From: Rhodoblastus sp963710275
GTDB taxonomy: Bacteria; Pseudomonadota; Alphaproteobacteria; Rhizobiales; Beijerinckiaceae
Reading direction: 5' to 3'
Assembly (NCBI GenBank): GCA_963710275.1
Contig: CAVPZS010000012.1
Coordinates: 598,058-662,057 of the forward strand
DNA length: 64,000 bases
Below are positions 56,766 to 64,000 of the stretch, piece after piece. Below the pieces are notes generated by a model. The model was not told where the DNA came from. It did not search any database and was given only the letters and a program-made list of their open reading frames with translations. How positions within the stretch are numbered: the first letter of the stretch is position 1; each line of letters starts with the position of its first letter. The translations under genes were made by a program, and so were the position numbers.

Positions 56766-57593
56766 ATGAGCAATCTCGCTGGAAAAGTCGCGCTGGTCAC
56801 CGGCTCCGGCCGTGGCATCGGCCGTTCGATCGCCCTGAAACTTGCGGCCCACGGCGCTAAAATCGTCGTAAACGATCTCGATGACGAGCCCGGCCACGCA
56901 GTCGTCGCGGAAATCAAGGCCGCCGGCGGTGAGGCGATCTGCGTCAACGGCAGCGTTGCCGAGGAAAAGTTCGCAGATCGCTTCGTCGGCGCTGCGATGG
57001 AGACGTTCGGCGGTCTCGACATCATCGTCAACAACGCCGGTTACACCTGGGACAACGTGATCCAGAAAATGTCGGACGAGCAATGGTACGCGATGATCGA
57101 CTGCCATCTGACTGCGCCCTTCCGAATCCTGCGCGCGGCGCAGCCTGTGATTCGTAATCTGGCTCGCGCAGACGGCGAGGCCGGCCAGCGCGTGGTGCGC
57201 AAGATCGTCAATATTTCCTCGGTCGCCGGACTGTTCGGCAATGCCGGCCAGTCGAACTACTCCGCCGCCAAGGCGGGAATCATCGGCCTGACACAGACGC
57301 TCGCCAAGGAATGGGGTCGCATGAACGTGACGGTCAATTGTGTGGCCTATGGCTTCATCAAGACCCGCCTGACCGGCAATGCGGCGGAACAGGCCGCCGC
57401 CAATATCGACGGGCGCGAGATCAAGGTCGGGGTCAATCCCGATCTGCTGGCGATGATGGAGAAGATGATTCCGCTCGGACGCGGCGGCACGCCGGAAGAA
57501 GCCGCCGGCGCCGTCTATCTGCTTTGCATCCCCGAATCCGACTACGTCAGCGGACAGACCCTGGTCTGCAGCGGCGGCCTCACCGGCATCTGA
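56766..57593 (+). CDS. SDR-family 3-hydroxyacyl-CoA dehydrogenase-like oxidoreductase
   Basis: This 275-residue short-chain dehydrogenase has the TGSGRGIGRSIALKL cofactor motif, VNNAGYTWDN, ISSVAGLFGNAGQSNYSAAKAGIIG with the catalytic Tyr and Lys, and the SGQTLVCSGGL end. It resembles FabG-like hydroxyacyl-CoA dehydrogenases in steroid and branched-acid clusters. It lies 15 bases after the MaoC gene in the same operon. Confidence 0.92.
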   Translation: MSNLAGKVALVTGSGRGIGRSIALKLAAHGAKIVVNDLDDEPGHAVVAEIKAAGGEAICVNGSVAEEKFADRFVGAAMETFGGLDIIVNNAGYTWDNVIQKMSDEQWYAMIDCHLTAPFRILRAAQPVIRNLARADGEAGQRVVRKIVNISSVAGLFGNAGQSNYSAAKAGIIGLTQTLAKEWGRMNVTVNCVAYGFIKTRLTGNAAEQAAANIDGREIKVGVNPDLLAMMEKMIPLGRGGTPEEAAGAVYLLCIPESDYVSGQTLVCSGGLTGI

Positions 57594-57606
57594 AAGGATA
57601 CAGCCC

Positions 57607-58753
57607 ATGTCGCCTCAACTTCATCAGCACGGCTGGATGGACAACTCCATCGAAGCCTTTCGCCGGGAGCTCCGTCGCTATATCGCGAAGGAAATGACGC
57701 CGAATCTCGACGGCTGGCGGCGGCAGGGATTCGTGCCCCGCAAGGTCTGGCGCGCCTTTGGCGAAATGGGCTACCTTTTGCCGGAAATGAGCGAGGAATT
57801 CGGCGGCAGCGGCGTCTCGCTCGCTTATCAGCTGGTCGTCCAGGACGAATTGGCCAGGGCCGAAATGCCGGCCTCGACCAGCGTCCATTCCATCGCCGCG
57901 CATTACATAGCAGATTTCGGCACGCAAGCGCAGAAGGAGCGCTGGCTGCCGGGGCTGGTCAGCGGCGAATATCTGGCGGCGCATCGCGATGACCGAACCG
58001 GGCTGCGGCTCGGATCTCAAGGGGATCTCCACCCGCGCCCGGTTGCAGGGCGATCATTATGTGATCGACGGCGCCAAGACCTTCATCACCAATGGCGAGA
58101 CCAGCAATCTGCTGGTGGTCGTGACGCGCACCGGCGAAGCGGGCGGGCGTGGGCTTTCGCTCATTGTGTTGGAGACGGAAAGCCTGGCAGGTTTCCGCGT
58201 CGGCCGCCGGCTGGAAAAACTTGGCCAGCACGCGTCTGACACCGCCGAATTGTTCTTCGACGGCGTCCGCGTTCCCGCGAACCAATTGCTGGGGGAGACC
58301 GAAGGCGCTGGCTTCAATCAGCTGATGGGGCAATTGCCCTACGAACGCATGATGATCTCCGTTCCCGCCGCCGCCATGATGGAACGCGCTCTTGAGGTCA
58401 CGGTCGAGCACACCAAGCAGCGCAAGGCCTTCGGCCAGACCTTGTTTGATTTTCAGAACACGCGCTTCAAGCTCGCCGAAGTTGCGACCATCGCGCACAT
58501 CGCGCGAAGCTTCGTCAACGACTGCATTCAGCGGCTTGTCGACGGCAAGCTAGATCCCGAAGCGGCTTATATGGCGAAACTCTGGTGCTCCGAGCAGCAG
58601 TTCAAGGTCGCCGATGAATGCCTGCAATTGTTCGGTGGCTACGGCTACATGAGCGAATATCCGATCGCCCGCATGTTCGCCGATTCCCGTGTCCAGCGGA
58701 TTTATGGAGGCGCGTCGGAGATCATGAAAGATCTCATCGCGCGCAAACTGTGA
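57607..58753 (+). CDS. Acyl-CoA dehydrogenase (one frame break)
   Basis: The N-terminal part (MDNSIEAFRRELRRYIAKEM; GYLLPEMSEEFGGSGVSLAY) and the main part (AMTEPGCGSDLKGIST and on) lie in two frames. The break is at 57982, where one extra C disrupts LAAIAMTEPGCG. The remainder is intact: QRKAFGQTLFDFQNTRFKLAE, LQLFGGYGYMSEYPIARMFAD and the catalytic region IYGGASEIMKDLIARKL. The corrected length of 381 residues is normal. It is the second dehydrogenase of the island and overlaps the CoA-transferase start by one base. Confidence 0.9.
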
Positions 58754-59802
58754 TGCCCGCAGGGAGCTTGGCGGCCCCGCTGCGTGGGGTGCGCATTGTC
58801 GAATTTGAAGGCATCGGGCCAGGGCCGATGGCGGGGCGCATTCTGGCGGGGATGGGCGCCGAGGTCACAGCCTTGGTCCGCCCTGGATCGGCAGGACTAA
58901 GCGACCGACTGGGCGGAGGGAGCAAAAATCCTCTCCGCGAAGGCAAGACGATCGAAACGTTGGATTTGAAGGATCCCGCGGGGCGCGAGCGCGCCCTGAC
59001 GCTGATCGCCTCTGCCGATGCGCTGATCGAGGGAAATCGCCCTGGCGTCATGGAGCGCTTGGGCCTCGGACCGCGCGATTGCGCCGCTCGCAATCCGCGT
59101 CTGATCTACGGCCGCATGACCGGCTGGGGCCAGAGCGGACCGCTCGCCCAAGCGGCGGGGCATGACCTCAACTACGTGGCCTTGACCGGGCTGCTGTCTC
59201 TCGCGGGGCGGCCTGGCGAGCCGCCGATGGCGCCCCCGACAGCGCTCGGCGATGCGCCCGGCGCCCTCGGCCTCGCATTCGGAATTGTCTGCGCCTTGCT
59301 GGATGTGCGCAATGGCGGCGAGGGGCGGGTGGTCGACGCGGCGATCGTCGACGTTGTCGCCATGCTGGGCATGCTGGTGCAGTTTTTGCGCGCGGGCGGC
59401 CAGATCGACTCCGGCGCTTCCGCCAGCCCGTTCCACGACTCGCCTTTTTACGACAGCTACGCTTGCGCCGACGGACGTTTCGTTACCGTCGGCGCCCTGG
59501 AGCCGCAATTCTACGCGGTGCTGTTGAAGCGTCTCGAACTCGAAGACGTCGACCCGGCAGACCAATATGACCGGGCAACTTGGCCGGGGCTGAAAGCGCG
59601 TTTTGCGGAAAAATTTCGCAGCCTGACGCGCGACGAATGGTCCCTGCGACTGGAGGGAACCGACGTCTGTTTTGCGCCGGTGCTTGGTCTGTCCGAAGCG
59701 GCGACGCACCCGCATAATGTCGAACGCGGCATTTACCGCATGCTGGCGGACGGCTCGATCGCAGTCGCGGTTGCGCCGCGTTTTCTGCCGATGGACGGCT
59801 GA
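58753..59802 (+). CDS. Family III CoA-transferase / alpha-methylacyl-CoA racemase-like
   Basis: A 349-residue CaiB/BaiF protein. It has the GVRIVEFEGIGPGPMAGRILAGMGAEV start, the NPRLIYGRMTGWGQSGPLA segment and the catalytic aspartate in AAGHDLNYVALTG. The GHDLNY motif and length fit alpha-methylacyl-CoA racemase, which inverts the 2-methyl centre of branched acyl-CoAs before beta-oxidation. A CoA-transferase role is also possible. It ends the seven-gene operon starting at 54688. Confidence 0.9.
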   Translation: MPAGSLAAPLRGVRIVEFEGIGPGPMAGRILAGMGAEVTALVRPGSAGLSDRLGGGSKNPLREGKTIETLDLKDPAGRERALTLIASADALIEGNRPGVMERLGLGPRDCAARNPRLIYGRMTGWGQSGPLAQAAGHDLNYVALTGLLSLAGRPGEPPMAPPTALGDAPGALGLAFGIVCALLDVRNGGEGRVVDAAIVDVVAMLGMLVQFLRAGGQIDSGASASPFHDSPFYDSYACADGRFVTVGALEPQFYAVLLKRLELEDVDPADQYDRATWPGLKARFAEKFRSLTRDEWSLRLEGTDVCFAPVLGLSEAATHPHNVERGIYRMLADGSIAVAVAPRFLPMDG

Positions 59803-59849
59803 GAGCGTTGATGCGGGCCCAATTGACTGGATCCCCGATCGACAACGAC

Positions 59850-60112
59850 ACAGGACGGCGGACCGGCGTGATGACGGTGTATCCGGCGGGCGCAGTGAGC
59901 GTCCCTGTAAACGGAAGCCCCGTCGACGTGTCGGTTCCGCCGGTGAGAACGAGTTCCCCGGACCCGCCCCGAAGGGTGAACTGACCAAACTGGTTTGTCT
60001 TGGCTTCGGCGTCGCCAGGTTCATAAACGCCGCTGCTATTAGCGTCGGCGAAAACCGTTGCGCCGGATATGTAGCCGTCGACAGCCAGGGCGTCTTCTCC
60101 ATCGACAAGCAC
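59850..60112 (-). pseudogene. Fragment of a bacterial surface protein
   Basis: A minus-strand segment in one frame reads VDGYISGATVFADANSSG, then FGQFTLRGGSGELVLTGG and GTLTAPAGYTVITP. This is the kind of prealbumin-like/SdrD-type segment found in long surface proteins. There is no start or end of gene. It lies directly beside the remnants at 60116 and 60240, forming a scar zone. Confidence 0.6.
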
Positions 60113-60115
60113 GGC

Positions 60116-60202
60116 GCCAGCGGCGCCAAGCTGATCGAACTCGCCGATGGCGTCAGCCTGGATGAAATCAAGGGAAAGACCGAGGCGAGTTTCAGCTCAT
60201 GA
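60116..60202 (+). pseudogene. C-terminal remnant of a 3-oxoacid CoA-transferase subunit B
   Basis: The 28-residue tail SGAKLIELADGVSLDEIKGK followed by a short end (TEASFSS) matches the usual C-terminus of AtoA/PcaJ/ScoB-type proteins. Nothing else of the gene is present. It abuts the surface-protein fragment on the other strand, so it marks a recombination junction near 60113. Confidence 0.55.
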
Positions 60203-60239
60203 CTGCAAGAGGCTTTTGGATGCGAAGCAAAAAACCGGG

Positions 60240-60368
60240 CGAGCGCCAAGCATGGCGCTCCGATCAGTCCAGCTTCTGTTGGGCTACACGAAGCTGGAGA
60301 GCACCGTTTGCTATCTCGGAATTGAGGTGGAAGACGCGCTCAGCATTTCTGAGCAGGTTGAACTGTAA
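60240..60368 (+). pseudogene. C-terminal remnant of a tyrosine recombinase (integrase)
   Basis: About 40 residues match the end of XerC-like integrases: RSVQLLLGYTKLESTVCYLG then IEVEDALSISEQVEL. The usual LLGHTKLESTVRYLG motif here has His changed to Tyr and Arg to Cys, while the nucleophilic Tyr remains. The catalytic Arg I region is missing. It is a dead fragment and evidence of past mobile DNA. The next 160 bases to the Crp gene show nothing convincing. Confidence 0.6.
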
Positions 60369-60528
60369 GGAATGAGTTGCAGCGCCGCCGACAGTGGCGC
60401 TACAACTCCATTTCGACCCGCTAGTTGTCCGCTATCCTGACGACAGCGGATCGTCAGAAGCCGTGGTCACAGCGGGTGGTTTTGACCCAAAGCAGAAATA
60501 GCCGGCGCAGCGTGAGAGGCTGCAAAAC

Positions 60529-61311
60529 TCAACTAGCAGACATTCCCACTTCGGCGTGAGCGCTTCGCTCACTGCTTCTCGCGCGTTTTTTTCGTTGCGG
60601 ACTATATTGGTCAGTTGACTTCGCTTGCATCGCGAGTCGAAGCGGGTCGCGCAGAAAGATGCGCTGTCGCCCGCTATCGACCAGTCCTTGTTGACACCAA
60701 GAGCTGAGGATGCGGCTCGCCGTATGGATCGTCGTGCCCGCCAAATCGGCTATATCCTGCCTGGATACGGGGAAGCCTATCATTACGCCCGCTTCCACAC
60801 AGCGTCCGGCTTGGCGGCTCAAGCGCAGAACGGCGTTGGCGACGCGCCTTTCGCATTGCTGGGTCGAGATTTCCTGAAACCTCGCCTCGGCTTCCCGGAG
60901 CCGCTCGTCGAGCGCCTTCATGGCGTTGATGGCTAGCCTCGGGCGGCGCATCAACAGGTGTTTCCAACTGGAATTCGACCAAACCAAAGTGAGGGAATCG
61001 ACGATGGCTGTCGCGGTCCCCAGGTAGTTTTCGCTGTTGATCGTGAACGCGTCGGCAAGCATGTCCCCCGGGCCGGCGAAACGCACAACCGCCGGCTGCC
61101 CCTTAGCCATCGCTCTGGTGACGCGTGTTTTTCCAGCCAAGAGCAGGAAACAGTTCTCGGCGGGTCGACCCTCAACGAAAGCGGCGATCCCCTTCGGCAG
61201 ACGAAGAGCGCGCGCATGCGCCACAACCTCATCGAGCCCTTCAGGCGACAGGCCGGCGAACGCAGGGACGTCGCAGATCAGAGAACGATCAAGCATGCAA
61301 TTCGCCCTCAT
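60529..61311 (-). CDS. Crp/Fnr-family transcriptional regulator
   Basis: This 260-residue regulator has an N-terminal cyclic nucleotide-like beta-roll (FVEGRPAENCFLLLAGKTRV; RFAGPGDMLADAF), a dimer helix and a C-terminal winged helix with SRQDIADLAGTTIHTASRILSSW. There is no Fnr-type cysteine cluster. It resembles the NnrR/DNR group in the roll and HTH, but the ligand is unclear. Starts at 61311 or 61296 are both possible. It is divergent from the unknown gene cluster at 61405, which it may control. Confidence 0.85.
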   Translation of the reverse strand: MRANCMLDRSLICDVPAFAGLSPEGLDEVVAHARALRLPKGIAAFVEGRPAENCFLLLAGKTRVTRAMAKGQPAVVRFAGPGDMLADAFTINSENYLGTATAIVDSLTLVWSNSSWKHLLMRRPRLAINAMKALDERLREAEARFQEISTQQCERRVANAVLRLSRQAGRCVEAGVMIGFPVSRQDIADLAGTTIHTASRILSSWCQQGLVDSGRQRIFLRDPLRLAMQAKSTDQYSPQRKKRARSSERSAHAEVGMSAS

Positions 61312-61404
61312 GCGACAGCCTTGCGGCGAGGCACAAGATAAGCCGCCCGTTCTTTTTCGGAGTGGAGGACAGCGCAATAAGCGTGTTGAGCGACCTTGCT
61401 GCAA

Positions 61405-61648
61405 ATGCAGAGTCGATTTCTCGTCGACAACGCAGCTTCGCTGCGTCTCTCGATGGCGGATGTCGCTTACGGGCGGTTCGACAAGCTCTCACCTGAACGG
61501 CGCGCGCTTGCGGAAGAACTCTTCACGATCGATGTTCGCTGTTTCGCCGCCGATTATCTCGCCGAAGCGACCGAGTTCGCTCGGAGTCGCGGTGACCGAG
61601 GCTCTCGCTCGCGCGGCCGCATACCAGAAATCGGCCGGCGGCCAATGA
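61405..61648 (+). CDS. Unknown small protein (one frame break)
   Basis: A helical, charged protein of about 80 residues (RFLVDNAASLRLSMADVAYG; RALAEELFTIDVRCFAADYL) that is unknown to me. The frame breaks near 61575, where GAGTTCGCTC should be GAGTCGCTC. The second frame then continues as SLGVAVTEALARAAAYQKSA and ends at a TGA that overlaps the next ATG (61645), which supports the corrected reading. The extra T lies in a would-be GAGTC site, as in purE. No ribosome site is obvious. Confidence 0.6.
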
Positions 61649-62529
61649 TAAACCCCTTCCGCGATCTCGGGAACGACCTGCGCCGCCAAGGCGCAGTCGC
61701 CAGCAGGGCGCGGGGGGCCGTCCCCCCGACGCCGCTGCCGAATCGATATTCAATTGGCGTCGCGATCGGCGCTTGCTTGCTCGGCGCTATATTCTCCATC
61801 GTCATCGTCGGTTTTGTTTTGCGCAATCCTACGGTTTTGGGCCACATACGCGCAGGCAGAATTTCGGCGCTTGATCGCCTGGTGGCCGCAGATGTCGATG
61901 TCGCGGACGCCGACCCTCTCGAATTTCGCGCCTTTCATGCGACCGCCCCTGATGAACGGGCTGCGCTCATAAAGATAGCGCGGATCTGGAGCCCAGCGGG
62001 TCAAGCGCTGCTTGTCGACACGCTAAGACGTTCCGATACCGGCGCGGAGACGTTCCAGGCAGTCGCCCGGCTCGCCTCCCGGCTCGCCGACGCCCCCGGC
62101 CGCAAGCAACTCGTTTTTGCCGTCGCCGACGTCGACGAATCCGACGCGAGCCGATTGGCGGCAACCGTTGATGTCGGCGCGTTCATCCGTCAGTTCGTCA
62201 AGATGCCAGCTGACGACGCTCGTCTTGTCCTGCAAGCCGGGTTTCCAATCGTCCCGAATTCGACGGCCAAAGCTGATCTTGTGCGGTTGGTTCTCGACCC
62301 AGCTTTTTCCGCTTCAGCGGGGGATCAAGCTCTTCGAACTCGAGCGGGCAAGCCCAGAACGGGCCGCGGCCGTCGAAGCTACCTGCGTGACGGAGCCCCG
62401 CTGAAATATTGCAAAGCGGTCCCATGCGCGCCGGAACCGCCTCCCGCCTGCTATGTCGCGAACTGGAGATGTCCCGACGGATATACCCAACAATCGCAAA
62501 CATCCAGTGCGCGCGGCTGCCGCCCATAA
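61645..62529 (+). CDS. Unknown single-pass membrane protein
   Basis: A protein of up to 294 residues. Residues 1-33 are hydrophilic, one TM helix lies at about 34-58 (SIGVAIGACLLGAIFSIVIVGF), and the rest is probably periplasmic with Ala/Asp/Arg-rich helices. From about residue 228 the frame becomes Arg-rich, and another frame reads more naturally (KLFELERASPERAAAVEAT, to a stop at 62404). The Cys-rich end (YCKAVPCAP, ACYVANWRCPDG) suggests return to the original frame, so further indels are possible. No family was recognised. It is coupled to the previous gene by ATGA. Confidence 0.55.
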   Translation: MINPFRDLGNDLRRQGAVASRARGAVPPTPLPNRYSIGVAIGACLLGAIFSIVIVGFVLRNPTVLGHIRAGRISALDRLVAADVDVADADPLEFRAFHATAPDERAALIKIARIWSPAGQALLVDTLRRSDTGAETFQAVARLASRLADAPGRKQLVFAVADVDESDASRLAATVDVGAFIRQFVKMPADDARLVLQAGFPIVPNSTAKADLVRLVLDPAFSASAGDQALRTRAGKPRTGRGRRSYLRDGAPLKYCKAVPCAPEPPPACYVANWRCPDGYTQQSQTSSARGCRP

Positions 62530-62542
62530 GGAGCATTGCAAA

Positions 62543-62797
62543 ATGACCACAGACCTCTCGACCCTCAACCAAATCCGTCCGCTTATCCATCAACACATGG
62601 TGCTGCTCACGTCCGCAGGCATGTCGCCGGCGCGCGCCCTTGCCGTCGCCGCGGAAACGGCGGTGATCGTGCAGGACGATGCGCTCGTCGAGCTGGCGAT
62701 CGAGCACGCTCGCCGCGCAATAGCCGAAACCCGTTTGGAAACCGTCCACGCCGACGCGCGGTCCTTTTCACGGTTAGATAGAGCATTCCCCGTCTAA
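62543..62797 (+). CDS. Unknown small protein with IS-derived C-terminus
   Basis: An 84-residue helical protein (LNQIRPLIHQHMVLLTSAGM; ALAVAAETAVIVQDDALVEL) with AGGAG 7 bases upstream of the ATG. The IS630 element inserts at the TA at 62779-62780. Without it the protein would end LDK and stop at a TGA (now at 63846-63848). The insertion replaces this with RAFPV and a stop inside the IS end, so the protein is changed by only a few residues and is likely still functional. It is the third gene of an unrecognised cluster. Confidence 0.65.
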   Translation: MTTDLSTLNQIRPLIHQHMVLLTSAGMSPARALAVAAETAVIVQDDALVELAIEHARRAIAETRLETVHADARSFSRLDRAFPV

Positions 62798-63843
62798 CCT
62801 GATCCATAACCGTCATGCCTGAAATAGTTCGAGCATTCTGGCGCACCAAACTCGCCGAGGATGACGCCGATACGTTCCCAAAGCTGATCGACGGTTCGTT
62901 CCTTGGCCTTGCGCAGCAGCGCCTTGAGCTTGGCGAACATCATCTCGATGGGATTGAGATCGGGCGAATAGGGCGGCAGATAGAGCAACTTTGCGCCGGC
63001 GTTTTCGATGATCGCGCGCACGCCCGGAACCTTGTGGGCGGGCAAGTTGTCCATGATGACGATTTCGCCCGCGGCCAGGGTTGGCGCGAGGCTCTGTTCG
63101 AGCCATGCCTGGAAGATGACTCCGTTCATCGGCTGATCGACGACCAGGGGCGCGGTGATCGCGTTGTTGCGCAGCCCGGCGACGAAGGTTGTCGTTTTCC
63201 AATGGCCGTGCGGCGCGTAATCGACGAGACGCTTGCCTTTTTGGCAGCGTCCGCGCGTTCGCGTCATCTGCGTATTTGTGCCAGTTTCATCAATAAATAC
63301 AAGTCGGTCCGGATCAAGCGTCGGTTGCGCCCGTTTCCATTCCTCGCGCGCCTTCGCCACGTCTTCTCCATGCTGCTCGCTGGCGTGCAGCGTTTTTTTT
63401 ATAGCTGAGGTTGTGGCGTTGAAAGAACCGCGCAATCGAACTGTCCGTGGTTTTGACCTGACGCTCATCCAGAAGGCGGCCTTCAATCTCGGCCAGCGTC
63501 AGGTCGCTCTCGCTCGCAACCAAAGCCAAAAGCCATTCCGCGTGCGCGTCCAGCGGCGAGGCCCGCAACTTCTTGCCGGGCTTTTCCGCAAAGCTGCCCG
63601 TTTCCTTGAACCGCCTGAACCACTTATCAGACGATGATTCTGACACCAATAATTGCCGTGCCGCAGCCCGCCGCGACATGCCGCCTTCGACCAACGCAAT
63701 CACACGCTTACGCAAATCGAAGGAAAGGCCTCGCGACATGCTGCGTCCCCAAATCAATGCGATGCGCAGATTTGCTCATTCGGGACCGCAAGGGATCCCA
63801 CCCCTGCAAAAAATACGAGTTAGACCAACCGGGGAATGCTCTA
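62779..63843 (-). mobile_element. IS630-family insertion sequence
   Basis: The element spans 62781-63841 (1061 bp) and is flanked by TA on both sides, the target duplication typical of IS630/Tc1-mariner elements. The terminal inverted repeats are perfect over 12 bases (GAGCATTCCCCG at 62781-62792; CGGGGAATGCTC at 63830-63841). Sequence further in (TCTAAC) matches with a 5-base gap. It carries one transposase gene in two frames. It inserted near the 3' end of an unknown small gene. Confidence 0.92.
62794..63739 (-). CDS. IS630-family transposase (two frames joined at an A8 run)
   Basis: The first frame (from ATG 63739) encodes an N-terminal helix-turn-helix region: MSRGLSFDLRKRVIALVEGG and AAARQLLVSESSSDKWFRRF. 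The second frame carries the DDE catalytic core: LVFIDETGTNT (first Asp), VIMDNLPAHK (second Asp) and LPPYSPDLNPIEMMFAKLK (Glu), down to 62794. The frames meet at eight A residues in the mRNA (positions 63393-63400), where one A less, or a +1 ribosomal shift, joins LSYKK to TLHASEQHGEDV. Such arrangements are known in IS630 relatives, so the element may be active. The catalytic residues are all present. Confidence 0.88.
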
Positions 63844-63869
63844 AGTGATCAGAGGCGTGAGGGACGGTG

Positions 63870-63971
63870 ATGTCGGGCAAGCCAATCGTGAACAAAACCT
63901 TAAAGGCGCCGCCCCAATTTCGAATTGGCGGCAAGCCGGCTTCTTTCGAACGACCGGTGTCTCAACGATGA
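63870..63971 (+). CDS. Possible small ORF after the IS
   Basis: A 33-residue frame (starts MSGKPIVNKTLKAP) with GAGGGA 5 bases before the ATG. Its TGA overlaps an ATG at 63968 that begins another frame running off the window. The overlap suggests an operon continuing the cluster at 61405, but the protein is too short to judge. An inverted repeat (CCAATT...AATTGG) lies inside. Confidence 0.35.
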   Translation: MSGKPIVNKTLKAPPQFRIGGKPASFERPVSQR

Positions 63972-64000
63972 GCGGTCGACAGCTGAAGGGCAGGATCGCG
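63968..64000 (+). CDS. Start of a gene running off the window end
   Basis: The frame opens with ATG at 63968 inside the stop of the preceding small ORF and reads MSGRQLKGRIA up to the last base. Only 11 residues are visible, so no function can be given. Confidence 0.3.
   Translation, partial: MSGRQLKGRIA

Noticed and set aside
62117..62404. A 95-residue plus-strand frame overlapping the unknown membrane protein
   Set aside because: Only its last third looks coding-like; it is more likely a second phase of the same gene produced by indels than a separate gene.

Overview
The window looks like chromosomal DNA of a GC-rich alphaproteobacterium of the Rhizobiales, most likely near Beijerinckiaceae/Methylocystaceae. 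The grounds are rhizobial-type RpoD and 6S RNA, an Omp25-like outer-membrane domain, CcrM-style GANTC contexts, purE-purK order and general protein style. No rRNA or tRNA gene and no CRISPR array was seen, so genus-level placement is inference.

Layout. 1-8052 is mostly housekeeping: the 3' part of rpoD, 6S RNA followed by fau and a YmdB-type phosphodiesterase, the divergent peroxide pair ohr/ohrR, a large two-part outer-membrane barrel protein and yebC. 8241-15777 holds a chemoreceptor with a C-terminal PilZ domain and a type I secretion locus (RTX-like exoprotein, HlyB-like ABC exporter, HlyD-like adaptor). 15803-23172 holds a PrpE-like acyl-CoA synthetase, two membrane glycosyltransferases, two DUF465 proteins and purE-purK. 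23252-34389 is a signalling block: two related hybrid histidine kinases around a flavin reductase, then a GGDEF-EAL protein translationally coupled to a lone TRAP-type binding protein. 34459-40369 contains small proteins, a DUF2061 protein, a glutathionyl-hydroquinone reductase, a TrpB2-type synthase, and a secreted His/Met-rich miniprotein beside a cobalamin-binding radical SAM enzyme.

41521-59802 is an acyl-CoA catabolic island: two TetR regulators, three acyl-CoA ligases, two acyl-CoA dehydrogenases, two enoyl-CoA hydratases, two MaoC proteins, two SDR dehydrogenases, two thiolases, an ACAD10/11-type phosphotransferase-like protein and a family III CoA-transferase. Together they could activate and beta-oxidise a bulky or branched acid; the substrate is unknown. 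A decayed arylsulfatase sits in the middle. Gene remnants flank the island (MFS and surface-protein pieces at 40293-41510; surface-protein, CoA-transferase and integrase pieces at 59850-60368). The window ends with a Crp/Fnr regulator, an unrecognised overlapping gene cluster and a complete IS630-family element.

An important caution is that 11 otherwise convincing genes, including purE and purK, carry about 14 single-base frame breaks. Four of them are one-base expansions inside what would be a GANTC site, which suggests base-calling error at CcrM-methylated positions rather than gene death. These genes are listed as CDS with the break described; clearly truncated remnants are listed as pseudogenes.
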